Part shown: in pieces, positions 1 to 8,373 of the stretch | Numbering within the stretch: the stretch's first letter is position 1 | How the letters are laid out: each line of letters begins with the position of its first letter | NCBI GenBank assembly: GCA_965224795.1 | Contig: CBDDAE010000001.1 | Location: 1,860,001-1,924,000, forward strand | DNA length: 64,000 nt | Reading direction: 5' to 3' | From: NVTR01 sp036480115 | GTDB lineage: Bacteria > Pseudomonadota > Alphaproteobacteria > Rhodobacterales > Rhodobacteraceae | Made by a program: the position numbers and the translations under genes | The notes under the pieces: generated by a model | Seen by the model: only the letters and a program-made list of their open reading frames with translations | Database searches by the model: none | Told to the model about the DNA's origin: nothing

Positions 1-2
1 AC

Positions 3-644
3 CTGCTTGAACGCTTTACAGATATTCACCTGATTGCTGTCCATGTGCACGGCGAAGGTATTATCCATAAAAAGGGTGGTCCAATTACCCAAGTGTCCGA
101 TTTTAACGGCCTGAAGCTACGCGGCCCGTCGCGCCAAGCCAACAAGCTGCTAACAGCAATGGGCGCAACGCCAGTCGGTATGCCGGTCCCCGCTTTCCCG
201 GAAGCCCTTTCAAAAGGTGTTGTTGATGGTGGGATTATCCCTTGGGAAATAGTTCCACCATTAAAGATACATGAACTAGCCGAAAGCCACACAGAAGTAT
301 CCGGTGACTTTGCCCTTTATAATACCTTTTTTATCTGGGGTATGAACAAAGCGTCCTACGATAATTTGCCCGACGATCTGAAAGCGATCATTGATGCTAA
401 CTCAGGTATAGAAACATCTGCCTGGGCAGGTCGCGCAATGGATGAAGGCGATATTGTTGGGCGTAAGGTTACCGAGGCGACAGGTAATGCAATTGTCATG
501 CTGGATGATGCCACGACGGCAGAAATCCGGGCCCTTGGCGACAATGTAATTGCAGAATGGGTTGCTGAGATGGATGCTAATGGCTTGCCTGGTCAGGCGA
601 TGCTTGACGACGCGCGCGCTATGATCGCTGCCCAGTCCAACTAA
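3..644 (+). CDS. dctP: TRAP transporter solute-binding protein DctP, 5' truncated
   Basis: Periplasmic solute-binding subunit of a tripartite ATP-independent (TRAP) transporter; it captures a carboxylate-type ligand and hands it to the DctQM permease. The frame is open to the left window edge, so the signal peptide and N-terminal lobe are missing; about 213 residues of the usual 320-340 remain. Visible family hallmarks are a G-x-K-x-R segment (GLKLRGPSR), the SKGVVDGGIIPWE region and the FFIWGMNKASYDNLP stretch typical of the C-terminal lobe. It is followed by a strong hairpin, then a flavin monooxygenase, then dctQ and dctM, so it belongs to that transporter. The ligand cannot be read from sequence; the monooxygenase suggests an aromatic or cyclic acid (inference). 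Confidence 0.9.
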   Translation: MLERFTDIHLIAVHVHGEGIIHKKGGPITQVSDFNGLKLRGPSRQANKLLTAMGATPVGMPVPAFPEALSKGVVDGGIIPWEIVPPLKIHELAESHTEVSGDFALYNTFFIWGMNKASYDNLPDDLKAIIDANSGIETSAWAGRAMDEGDIVGRKVTEATGNAIVMLDDATTAEIRALGDNVIAEWVAEMDANGLPGQAMLDDARAMIAAQSN

Positions 645-659
645 AAAATGTGTGACAAC

Positions 660-687
660 AACCCGGCCCATTGAATTGGGCCGGGTT
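660..687 (+). terminator. strong intercistronic hairpin after dctP
   Basis: AACCCGGCCCA (660-670), loop TTGAAT, then TGGGCCGGGTT (677-687): a perfect 11-bp stem with 6-nt loop directly after the dctP stop. No long T-run follows (ACTATTG), so it may be a partial terminator or an mRNA-stabilising hairpin that leaves dctP transcript in excess over the downstream genes, as is common for binding-protein genes. Confidence 0.6.
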
Positions 688-711
688 ACTATTGAAAACG
701 GATTTGCCTAA

Positions 712-1959
712 ATGACTGTCATTATTGCCGGTGCAGGTATCAGCGGGTTGACCCTTGGGCTAAGCCTTTTCGAAAAAGCCATTCCGTTTCAAATTTTTGA
801 AAGCGTTTCAGAACTGCGCCCACTTGGGTTAGGCATTAACCTGCAGCCCCATGCTGTCCGAGAACTTACAGAAATGGGGTTTTTGAACCAACTGGATCAA
901 ATTGGACTACGCACCGAAGAAGTGGCCTATTTTTCTGAATACGGCACCCATATTTGGTCAGAGCTGCGTGGGATTAAAGCAGGGTATAGCTGGCCGCAAT
1001 TTTCAATCCACCGGGGGAAATTACAGATGTTGTTGCTAGGCAACTTACTGGCCCGCGCAGGCGAAGGATGTGTGATTTTTGGCAAACAAGTGAATGGCGT
1101 AAAAACCACGAGCCAGGGCGTTACGGTTACTATGGAAGACCGGTCGACCGGGGTAACGCAAACCGTTGTTGGAAAAGTACTAGTCGGTGCTGATGGAATA
1201 AATTCCCAAGTCCGCGCCATTTTACACCCCCAAGACGGCCCGCCTTCCTGGGGTGGCACGATTATGTTGCGGGGCGCCACTATAGGGCCGCGTTTTTTAA
1301 CGGGCCGATCAGTCACAATGACCGGTGTCAAAGATCGAAAATTCGTAGCCTATCCAATTGCCGATGTTGGGACTGATAAAAGCCTGATCAACTGGATCGC
1401 TGATCTGTCATTTCCCGCCGACCATAAATGGTTGCGCCAGGATTGGAACCGCGCCGGTTCCTTGGATGACTTTCTACCTGACTTTACGGATTGGAATTTT
1501 GATTGGCTGGATGTGCCGGCAATAATAAAAGGAGCCGATACGCCGCTTGAATTCCCGATGGTTGATCGTAATCCATTAGACCAATGGACATTTGGCAACG
1601 CCACCCTTACCGGAGATGCAGCACATGCCATGTATCCGATCGGATCAAACGGGGCGTCCCAATGTATCGTCGATGTTCGTGTCTTGACCCAATCATTTAT
1701 TGACAACGGAGTGACTCAAAATGCACTACAAGCCTATGAAGACATTCGCCGTCCGGTCACCAATGCAATCGTTTTGGCAAACCGTGGTGACGGCCCTGAT
1801 AAGATTCTGGACGAAGTAGCAACGCGGGCCCCAAACGGGTTTACCCATATTCGAAATATCATGTCAGAAGATGAACTAAAAACAGTCGCATCCAAGTATA
1901 AAACCATTGCAGGGTTTGATGTGGATGATCTAAATTCCAGACCAAATATTGTTAGATAG
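712..1959 (+). CDS. FAD-dependent aromatic monooxygenase (PhzS/salicylate-hydroxylase type)
   Basis: Class A flavoprotein monooxygenase (415 residues), expected to hydroxylate an aromatic or cyclic substrate using NAD(P)H and oxygen in the cytosol. Visible motifs: N-terminal dinucleotide-binding GAGISG (about residues 7-12), the central GADGINS (about residue 160) and the FAD-ribityl-binding GDAAHAMYPIGSNGASQ near residue 301. The GSNGASQ variant is characteristic of the PhzS-like subgroup. No membrane segments. It sits between dctP and dctQ on the same strand, nine bases before dctQ, so it is almost certainly co-transcribed with the transporter. I infer that it acts on the imported compound; the true substrate is unknown. 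Confidence 0.85.
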   Translation: MTVIIAGAGISGLTLGLSLFEKAIPFQIFESVSELRPLGLGINLQPHAVRELTEMGFLNQLDQIGLRTEEVAYFSEYGTHIWSELRGIKAGYSWPQFSIHRGKLQMLLLGNLLARAGEGCVIFGKQVNGVKTTSQGVTVTMEDRSTGVTQTVVGKVLVGADGINSQVRAILHPQDGPPSWGGTIMLRGATIGPRFLTGRSVTMTGVKDRKFVAYPIADVGTDKSLINWIADLSFPADHKWLRQDWNRAGSLDDFLPDFTDWNFDWLDVPAIIKGADTPLEFPMVDRNPLDQWTFGNATLTGDAAHAMYPIGSNGASQCIVDVRVLTQSFIDNGVTQNALQAYEDIRRPVTNAIVLANRGDGPDKILDEVATRAPNGFTHIRNIMSEDELKTVASKYKTIAGFDVDDLNSRPNIVR

Positions 1960-1967
1960 GACGCTAA

Positions 1968-2549
1968 ATGGGTATCGCCGTTTCAACACAGCAATCAGTG
2001 GGCGAAAGGCTGCATTCAGTTTCGCGTTATTTGGTATATTTCGGCGGCTTCGTCTTAACTGGAATAGCGGTAATGACGGTTTTGTCCATTGTCGGGCGGG
2101 CCTTTGTGAAATTTGGACTTGGACCGATCCCGGGTGACTTTGAACTGGTTGAAGCAGGATGTGCCATCGCGGTATTTTCTTTTCTACCTTGGTGCCAATT
2201 GAACCGGGGACATGTCAGCGTTGATGTCGTGACCAATTTTTTCCCAATTCGCATTCAGGCGTTGCTGATCCTAATTGGCGATATTGCTATCAGCGCGATG
2301 GCATTCGTTATCGCCTGGCGGATGTGGATGGGCATGGGCGAAAGGACAATATGGTTCTCACAGCCGGTACGCGATGCCTTGGGATTTGGCTATAAACCCT
2401 TCGCGCCCGAGACGACATTTATCCTTGGTATGCCTATTTGGTACAGCTATGCCCTGTCTTTCATCGGAGCCGTATTATTCGCGGTTGTGGCTTTTTATAC
2501 AGTGTGGCGTTCCGTCAATGGTTTGCTTGACGGAAGGTTGCCCAAATGA
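1968..2549 (+). CDS. dctQ: TRAP transporter small permease DctQ
   Basis: Small integral-membrane subunit of the TRAP transporter, 193 residues, with four predicted membrane helices. The typical helix-2 region carries FELVEAGCAIAVFSFLPWCQLNRGHVSVD, the conserved E-x(n)-F-x-P-x-x-Q-x-x-x-G-H-x-x-V-D pattern of DctQ. It begins nine bases after the monooxygenase stop and its end overlaps dctM by four bases (ATGA), indicating translational coupling. It forms the complex with DctM and the DctP encoded upstream. Assigned with high certainty as a family member; substrate undefined. Confidence 0.9.
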   Translation: MGIAVSTQQSVGERLHSVSRYLVYFGGFVLTGIAVMTVLSIVGRAFVKFGLGPIPGDFELVEAGCAIAVFSFLPWCQLNRGHVSVDVVTNFFPIRIQALLILIGDIAISAMAFVIAWRMWMGMGERTIWFSQPVRDALGFGYKPFAPETTFILGMPIWYSYALSFIGAVLFAVVAFYTVWRSVNGLLDGRLPK

Positions 2550-3898
2550 CCGGCTTGGAAATATCAATAATCGGCTTTGCGATTATGCTTGTCGCTATCT
2601 TCTTGCGGATGCCAATTGCAGTCGCCATGGGCCTAACCGGGTTCATCGGTAGCTGGGTTATACTGGGCCACCCGAACGCTATTCTAAGCCAGATGAAATC
2701 ACTGACTTACGATACATTTTCAAGCTACTCACTATCCATAGTACCGCTGTTTTTACTAATGGGGCAATTTGCCACCAAGTCTGGCATGTCCGCCAGATTG
2801 TTTGAAGCCGCGGCTGATTGGTTGGGCCACCGCAAAGGTGGCATGGCCATGGCTACAGTAGGGGCCTGCGCAGGTTTTGGTGCTGTGTGTGGGTCTTCGC
2901 TGGCCACGGCGTCAACCATGGGGCAGGTGGCTCTACCTGAAATGCGTAAGCGCGGATATTCAGATGAATTGGCAACGGGCGTGTTGGCGGCCGGGGGAAC
3001 CTTGGGGATTTTGATTCCGCCCTCGGTCATATTGGTGATCTATGCGATTTTGACCGAACAAAATATTGTTAAAATGTTTATCGCGGCGCTGATTCCTGGA
3101 ATTTTGGCTGCCCTCGGCTATATGTTGGCCGTCGCAGTTTATGTGCGCATCAAACCCGACAGCGCAACAACGGCCCCGCGTACGCCTATGAAACAAAGGT
3201 TTCGGACTTTATTGAAAATTTGGCCGGTAGTGGTGATTTTCGGCTTGGTTATGGGCGGTATTGCCGGTGATTGGAATTGGGTCCAACCCGGGGTGCAGGC
3301 CCTATTCACGCCTACCGAGGGCGCTGCCGTGGGTGCCGTAGCCACTGGATTATACGGAATATTTACCGGCGGCTTGAACAAAGAAACGTTTTTGGATTGC
3401 ATCCTTAGCACGGCCTCTGCCACCGCGATGATCTTTTTCATCATATTTGGTGCGCAACTGTTCAACACGTTTCTGGCGTTCACTCAAACGCCGCAAGCCA
3501 TTGCCCAATGGGTTACCGGCCAGGGTTTTGCCCCGATGCTGGTTCTATTGCTGATGCTAAGTTTTTACCTTGTGTTCGGTTGCGTCATGGACAGCCTGTC
3601 AATGATCTTGCTGACCATCCCGGTATTTTTCCCGATCATTGAGGTTCTGGATTTTGGCCTGACAGTTGAAGAAACAGGAATTTGGTTTGGCATCCTTGCC
3701 CTGATCGTTGTCGAGGTCGGTCTGATCACACCGCCCGTCGGGATGAACTTGTTTATTATCCATTCACTTGCCAAAGATATTCCTATCCAAAAAACCTACC
3801 GCGGTGTCACGCCTTTTTTGATCAGTGATTTAATCAGAGTCGCCGTTTTATTGGGCTTTCCGACAATATCATTGTGGATGGTTCGGGCGATGTTCTGA
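2546..3898 (+). CDS. dctM: TRAP transporter large permease DctM
   Basis: Large permease subunit (450 residues, about 12 membrane helices) that moves the solute using the sodium or proton gradient. Family signatures include the glycine/serine-rich CGSSLATASTMGQVALPEM segment, AAGGTLGILIPPS (first cation-site helix hairpin) and VEVGLITPPVGMN near the C-terminus. The start overlaps dctQ by four bases. This is the last gene of the TRAP operon; the following exporter gene begins 50 bases later and may be read through. Confidence 0.93.
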   Translation: MTGLEISIIGFAIMLVAIFLRMPIAVAMGLTGFIGSWVILGHPNAILSQMKSLTYDTFSSYSLSIVPLFLLMGQFATKSGMSARLFEAAADWLGHRKGGMAMATVGACAGFGAVCGSSLATASTMGQVALPEMRKRGYSDELATGVLAAGGTLGILIPPSVILVIYAILTEQNIVKMFIAALIPGILAALGYMLAVAVYVRIKPDSATTAPRTPMKQRFRTLLKIWPVVVIFGLVMGGIAGDWNWVQPGVQALFTPTEGAAVGAVATGLYGIFTGGLNKETFLDCILSTASATAMIFFIIFGAQLFNTFLAFTQTPQAIAQWVTGQGFAPMLVLLLMLSFYLVFGCVMDSLSMILLTIPVFFPIIEVLDFGLTVEETGIWFGILALIVVEVGLITPPVGMNLFIIHSLAKDIPIQKTYRGVTPFLISDLIRVAVLLGFPTISLWMVRAMF

Positions 3899-3948
3899 AT
3901 TTATTGAGAATTGCAGACTCCAAATTTTAGTGCAAGATTGAGACAGAT

Positions 3949-4818
3949 ATGGATTTTCGTGCAATTTTTATGGGCCTGGCGTTTGCTTTGATGTGGTCCT
4001 CTGCTTTTACCTCAGCCCGGATAATTGTGATGGACGCGCCACCGCTTGGGGCATTGGCATTGCGGTTTCTGGTATCAGGAATAATTGCAGTTCTCCTGGC
4101 GCTTGCTTTAGGGCAAACATGGAAACTGACACTTGACCAATGGCGGGCAACATTCATATTTGGTCTGTCGCAAAACGCGATTTATCTCGGGCTGAATTTT
4201 GTCGCCATGCAAACAATAGAGGCGTCACTGGCTTCGATTATCGCATCTACGATGCCTTTACTGGTGGCCTTGGCAAGCTGGATGGTTTTGCGTGAACGCC
4301 TACATCCCATTGCAATCGCAGGTTTGGTCGCGGGCATTTGCGGGGTCCTAATTATAATGGGCGCAAGGATTGAAGATGGGGTCGATATGGGGGCGGTTGC
4401 CCTTTGCGGTATCGCATCAATTGCCCTTGCTATAGCAACACTTTCGGTGCGAGGGGCAACATCGCAGGGCAATTTGCTGATGGTGGTCGGTTTGCAAATG
4501 TTTGTTGGCTCGGCGATCCTCGCAGTCGCTTCATATTTGTCCGAGGACCTTAGCTTTAACCCAAGTTGGCGTCTTGGACTTGCTTTTACCTATACGACCA
4601 TCGTCCCGGGCGTGATGGCCACCTGGGTCTGGTTTACACTTGTCAACCGTATCGGGGCCATCCGGGCCGCAACGTTCCATTTCTTGAACCCGGTTTTTGG
4701 CGTCGCCATCGCCGCCCTGCTGTTAGGTGAAAAAATTCGACCACTTGATATAGTTGGCGTAGCCATTATCACGGCAGGAATTTTGGCAGTACAGCTTACC
4801 AAATTGAAAACCACCTAA
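3949..4818 (+). CDS. DMT-superfamily (EamA) transporter
   Basis: Drug/metabolite transporter family protein, 289 residues, with about ten membrane helices arranged as two EamA repeats (roughly residues 5-135 and 145-280). The first repeat shows FALMWSSAFTSARI and the end-of-repeat VLRERLHPIAIAGLVAGICGVLI; the second shows FLNPVFGVAIAALLLGEKI. Such proteins usually export small metabolites or amino acids across the inner membrane. It follows dctM by 50 bases on the same strand, so it may be co-expressed with the TRAP operon, but no substrate can be inferred. Confidence 0.88.
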   Translation: MDFRAIFMGLAFALMWSSAFTSARIIVMDAPPLGALALRFLVSGIIAVLLALALGQTWKLTLDQWRATFIFGLSQNAIYLGLNFVAMQTIEASLASIIASTMPLLVALASWMVLRERLHPIAIAGLVAGICGVLIIMGARIEDGVDMGAVALCGIASIALAIATLSVRGATSQGNLLMVVGLQMFVGSAILAVASYLSEDLSFNPSWRLGLAFTYTTIVPGVMATWVWFTLVNRIGAIRAATFHFLNPVFGVAIAALLLGEKIRPLDIVGVAIITAGILAVQLTKLKTT

Positions 4819-4886
4819 CGCAGTTTTGATCACTTGTAATACGAGTTTGCGTGACAGACCCGTCGCCAATGCAATAGAGGCACCCT

Positions 4887-5609
4887 ATGGAATATATTTT
4901 CGCATATGGTGCTGGACTGCTAACGCTGATTAATCCTTGCGTTTTGCCGATACTTCCGATCGTTTTGGCCACCTCGCTACAATCTAGCAAACATGGCCCA
5001 CTAGCAGTTGCTGCCGGGATGAGCCTGACATTCGTGGTTTTGGGTATGATAGTGGCGGTTGCAGGCCGCAGCTTGGGCATAACACCGGAATCGGTCGCCG
5101 ATGCCGGGGCGGTTTTGATGGTCATATTTGGCACGGTACTGTTGATACCGCGGTTTTCAGCACAGTTTGCAACCGCGACTGCAGGCATATCAAACCGGGC
5201 AGATACCCAGATTGATGGGATTCAGACCGGAAAAATGGGCGGCCTGACCGGACAATTTGCTGGCGGCATGCTGCTTGGCGCAGTCTGGAGCCCTTGCATT
5301 GGCCCCACGCTGGGTGGCGCTATATCCTTGGCAAGTCAGGGTGAAAACCTGATGCAAGTTGCCATTACCATGATTGCATTTGCCGTCGGTGTTTCCACTA
5401 TTATTGTGGCACTTGGATATGGCGCGCGCTCAGTCATAATGAAACGTCAGGCAGCGATGCGTCGCATTGCCGACAAATCCAGACCAATCATGGGCATTGC
5501 ATTCGTCGCTGTTGGTCTGGGCATCCTGTTTCGTGTTCACCATGTTATTGAGGGCTGGGCTGTACAGAACCTGCCCGCTTGGTTGATAGATTTTTCTGTA
5601 ATTTTGTAA
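4887..5609 (+). CDS. ccdA: CcdA-type thiol:disulfide transport membrane protein
   Basis: Transfers reducing equivalents from cytosolic thioredoxin across the inner membrane to periplasmic thiol proteins, for instance in cytochrome c maturation. The protein is 240 residues with six membrane helices and carries the two diagnostic cysteines in NPCVLPILPI (helix 1) and SPCIGPTLGGA (helix 4). The length matches free-standing CcdA rather than full DsbD. The next gene, 15 bases downstream, encodes an exported thioredoxin; together they look like a split DsbD (membrane domain plus C-terminal thioredoxin domain). Confidence 0.92.
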   Translation: MEYIFAYGAGLLTLINPCVLPILPIVLATSLQSSKHGPLAVAAGMSLTFVVLGMIVAVAGRSLGITPESVADAGAVLMVIFGTVLLIPRFSAQFATATAGISNRADTQIDGIQTGKMGGLTGQFAGGMLLGAVWSPCIGPTLGGAISLASQGENLMQVAITMIAFAVGVSTIIVALGYGARSVIMKRQAAMRRIADKSRPIMGIAFVAVGLGILFRVHHVIEGWAVQNLPAWLIDFSVIL

Positions 5610-5624
5610 CCTTAGGAGAAGTAA

Positions 5625-6035
5625 ATGAAACGCCGTGAGTTTATTGTAATGACAGCCGCTGCAACGGCATTACCCCTTTTGGCACAGGCAGGTGGCGCTA
5701 CCTATGCCCCTGGCCTTGCACAGACAGAACTGGCGGCGGGCAAAACTGTATTCCTGGATTTTACAGCAACCTGGTGCTCCACATGCGCGACACAAGCCCG
5801 CGTGATTGATGCATTGCAAACTAGCAATCCCGCCTATGTTGAAAATATTTCGTTCATCGAAGTTGATTGGGACGACTATGGGAATGGTGAATTAAGCCAG
5901 GCGCTTAAAATTCCTCGCCGCTCGACATTGGTTGTGCTGAAGGGCAACCAGGAATTGGGCCGGATCGTTGCTGGGACATCCAAGAAAGCGATCAAAGAAT
6001 TGATGGACATCGCGCTGAATGCTGCCGTCGCCTGA
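5625..6035 (+). CDS. exported thioredoxin-fold protein (DsbD gamma-domain-like)
   Basis: Periplasmic thioredoxin-like protein, 136 residues. The N-terminus has a twin-arginine-like leader, MKRREFIVMTAAATALPLLAQA, suggesting Tat or Sec export with cleavage after the alanine-rich stretch. The active site is ATWCSTCATQ (CxxC at about residues 50-53), closest in style to the C-terminal domain of DsbD (WCxxC preceded by FTATW). An AGGAG ribosome site (TTAGGAGAAGTAAATG) supports the start. Likely the periplasmic partner of CcdA encoded just upstream. Confidence 0.85.
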   Translation: MKRREFIVMTAAATALPLLAQAGGATYAPGLAQTELAAGKTVFLDFTATWCSTCATQARVIDALQTSNPAYVENISFIEVDWDDYGNGELSQALKIPRRSTLVVLKGNQELGRIVAGTSKKAIKELMDIALNAAVA

Positions 6036-6055
6036 TTTTTGAAAAGAAAAAGGGG

Positions 6056-7156
6056 TCAGCCGATTCGTCCGCTGGCCTCGCCAATCTGGGCGCGGTGCAA
6101 CAGCAGGTGATCCAGGATCACGCAGGCAACCATGGCTTCCCCCACCGGGACGGCGCGTATGCCTACGCAAGGGTCATGGCGACCTTTGGTCACTATCTGG
6201 GTTTCTTCACCAGATTTGGTAATGGTTTTACGCGGTGTCAGAATTGAAGATGTTGGCTTTACCGCAAAACGCAGCACAATGTCCTGTCCGGTGGAAATGC
6301 CGCCAAGGATACCACCTGCATGGTTTGAACTGAAAACAGGGCCGTCCTTTCCCATTGATATTTCATCGGCATTCTGTTCGCCGGTTAGGGTTGCAGCCGC
6401 CATGCCTGCCCCTATTTCAGCGCCTTTTACGGCATTTATTGACATGGCAGCGGCGGCCATATCAGTGTCTAACTTAGCGTAAATTGGGGCACCAAGCCCT
6501 GCGGGCGCGCCAGTGGTTACAACTTCGATTATCGCACCGACAGAATTGCCAGATTTACGTAATCCATCCAGATACTCTGCCCACAGAGTGGCAGCAGCCG
6601 CATCCGGTGTCCAAAACGGGTTTTGCTCTATCTGCGCCATATCCAAGTTTTCGCGGTCAATGACGTGCGGACCCATCTGAACTAAGTAGCCTTGGATTGA
6701 GAGGTCCGGCACCAGTGTCTTGATTACTTCGCGCGCCACGCCGCCGGCTGCGACCCGCATTGCGGTTTCACGGGCGGAAGACCGGCCGCCGCCACGTGGA
6801 TCACGAATGCCGTATTTCTGCCAATAGGTGATATCAGCATGGCCAGGGCGGAATTTTCCAGAGATTTCGCTATAATCCTTGGACCGTTGGTCGGTATTTT
6901 TGATCATCAGCTGTATTGGTGTGCCGGTGGTGAACCCTTCAAATACGCCTGACAGGATTTCAACCTGATCTGCCTCTTGTCGCTGGGTCGTGTACTTTGA
7001 TTTGCCGGGGCGTCGCCGATCCAACCAATGTTGCAGCATCGATGCCTCTAGCGCCACACCCGGTGGGCAACCATCAACTGTGGCCCCAATGGCCGGTCCG
7101 TGGCTTTCACCCCAGGTGGTCACGCGAAACAGATGTCCGAATGTGTTGATGCTCAT
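6056..7156 (-). CDS. aroC: chorismate synthase
   Basis: Last step of the shikimate pathway: converts 5-enolpyruvylshikimate-3-phosphate to chorismate with reduced FMN. The protein is 366 residues, normal for the family. Signatures are the N-terminal TTWGESHGPAIGATVDGCPPG, the central arginine/serine-rich RGGGRSSARETAMRVAAGG, and RHDPCVGIRAVPVGEAM near the end. An AAGGAG ribosome site lies eight bases before the ATG. It converges with the thioredoxin gene and diverges from the riboswitch-controlled thiamine operon, with about 95 bases between its start and the riboswitch. Confidence 0.97.
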   Translation of the reverse strand: MSINTFGHLFRVTTWGESHGPAIGATVDGCPPGVALEASMLQHWLDRRRPGKSKYTTQRQEADQVEILSGVFEGFTTGTPIQLMIKNTDQRSKDYSEISGKFRPGHADITYWQKYGIRDPRGGGRSSARETAMRVAAGGVAREVIKTLVPDLSIQGYLVQMGPHVIDRENLDMAQIEQNPFWTPDAAAATLWAEYLDGLRKSGNSVGAIIEVVTTGAPAGLGAPIYAKLDTDMAAAAMSINAVKGAEIGAGMAAATLTGEQNADEISMGKDGPVFSSNHAGGILGGISTGQDIVLRFAVKPTSSILTPRKTITKSGEETQIVTKGRHDPCVGIRAVPVGEAMVACVILDHLLLHRAQIGEASGRIG

Positions 7157-7220
7157 TGGCTATGCTCCTTGCCGCAGGTCTAGCTTGGGCGATTGCGTGT
7201 CTCAAGGGGTTTTGCCTTGC

Positions 7221-7238
7221 CTGCCCCGCGATTGGGGC
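7221..7238 (+). other. small hairpin upstream of the TPP riboswitch
   Basis: TGCCCC (7221-7226), loop GCGATT, GGGGCA (7233-7238): a 6-bp perfect stem 13 bases before the riboswitch P1 helix. It lies in the aroC/thiB divergent region. Could be part of the leader transcript or a promoter-proximal element; no function is assignable. Confidence 0.3.
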
Positions 7239-7249
7239 ATAGATATCAC

Positions 7250-7335
7250 CCTACCTCGGGGGGCCCAGTTGGGCTGAGATGCATAAAGCAGACCCGTTGA
7301 ACCTGATCCGGCTAACACCGGCGGAGGGAAGGTTT
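7250..7335 (+). promoter_or_regulatory. TPP riboswitch (THI element)
   Basis: Conserved thiamine-pyrophosphate aptamer. P1 can form between ACCT (7252-7255) and AGGT (7330-7333). The core contains CTCGGGG, GGGCTGAGATG, the ACCCGTTGAACCTGATCCGG block, and CACCGGCGGAGGGAAGG, matching the THI-box consensus throughout. It lies 50 bases before thiB, the first gene of a thiamine importer, and should repress it when TPP is high. The downstream CCCTCCC (7353-7359) can pair either with GGAGGG in the aptamer (7323-7328) or with the thiB ribosome site GGAGG (7371-7375), suggesting translational control. Confidence 0.95.
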
Positions 7336-7380
7336 GATAAGATCTCACCGCACCCTCCCGTAACATTAATGGAGGATTGC

Positions 7381-8373
7381 ATGAAGCAACCACTTATCGC
7401 TGCGGGACTTTTGGCAATAGCAACTTCGGCTGTTGCCCAGGACAAACCCGTTTTAACCGTGCTCACCTATGACAGTTTCGTTTCTGATTGGGGCCCCGGG
7501 CCAAAAGTTGAAGAAGCCTTTGAAGCCGGTTGCAACTGCGACCTGAAATTTGTTGCTGCCGGTGACGGGGCAGCTTTGTTGGCACGTCTAAAACTGGAAG
7601 GCTCACGCACGGATATTGACGTGGTACTGGGGTTGGACACCAACCTTACAGCGGCTGCTGCGGAAACCGGGTTGTTTGCCGATCACGGGGTGACCGGGAT
7701 TGAATTTGCGCTACCGGTTTCTTGGGTTGATCCGATTTTTTTACCCTTTGACTGGGGCTACTTTGCATTTGTTTACAATACAGAAACAGTGTCTAATCCG
7801 CCCAGTTCGCTTATAGAACTTGCCGCCAGTGACCTGAAAATTGTTATTCAGGACCCGCGATCGTCAACACCAGGATTGGGATTGTTGCTTTGGGTGCAAG
7901 CCGCCCATGCTGATTTGGCCCCATTGATCTGGAAAGACCTGTCTGACAACATCTTGACCGTAACCAAGGGCTGGTCTGAGGCGTATGGAATGTTTCTGGA
8001 GGGCGAAGCAGACATGGTGCTGTCCTACACAACATCGCCTGCCTACCACCTGATTGCGGAACACGACGCCAGCAAGAAAGCTGCAGTGTTTGAGGAAGGG
8101 CACTATATGCAAATTGAAGTGGCTGGGAAGCTGGCGGCTACCGATCAACCGGAACTTGCGGATCAGTTTTTGCGGTTCATGGTGTCGGATGATTTCCAAA
8201 GCATTATTCCAACGACAAATTGGATGTATCCTGCGGTTGTACCCGCGGCGGGCTTGCCGGACGGGTTTGAAACCCTGGTCAAACCAAAAATCTCACTGTT
8301 ATATTCTGCACAAGAAGCGCAAACAGCGCGTGACGGGGCTTTGGCCACATGGCTAACCGTACTCAGTCAATAA
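7381..8373 (+). CDS. thiB: thiamine ABC transporter periplasmic binding protein
   Basis: Solute-binding protein of the thiamine/TPP importer, 330 residues with signal peptide (cleavage expected after SAVAQ, near residue 20). The body begins PVLTVLTYDSFVSDWGPGP, the typical ThiB/Tbp opening, and includes LDTNLTAAAAETGLF and the DWGYFAFVYNTE segment. The start at 7381 is chosen because GGAGG sits five bases upstream; an in-frame ATG at 7279 lies inside the riboswitch and is rejected. Directly under a TPP riboswitch and followed, with a 25-base overlap, by thiP. Confidence 0.95.
   Translation: MKQPLIAAGLLAIATSAVAQDKPVLTVLTYDSFVSDWGPGPKVEEAFEAGCNCDLKFVAAGDGAALLARLKLEGSRTDIDVVLGLDTNLTAAAAETGLFADHGVTGIEFALPVSWVDPIFLPFDWGYFAFVYNTETVSNPPSSLIELAASDLKIVIQDPRSSTPGLGLLLWVQAAHADLAPLIWKDLSDNILTVTKGWSEAYGMFLEGEADMVLSYTTSPAYHLIAEHDASKKAAVFEEGHYMQIEVAGKLAATDQPELADQFLRFMVSDDFQSIIPTTNWMYPAVVPAAGLPDGFETLVKPKISLLYSAQEAQTARDGALATWLTVLSQ

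Noticed and set aside
7279..7380. Earlier ATG for thiB at 7279
   Set aside because: It falls inside the TPP aptamer, and the translated stretch is not a signal peptide; ATG 7381 with GGAGG is clear.
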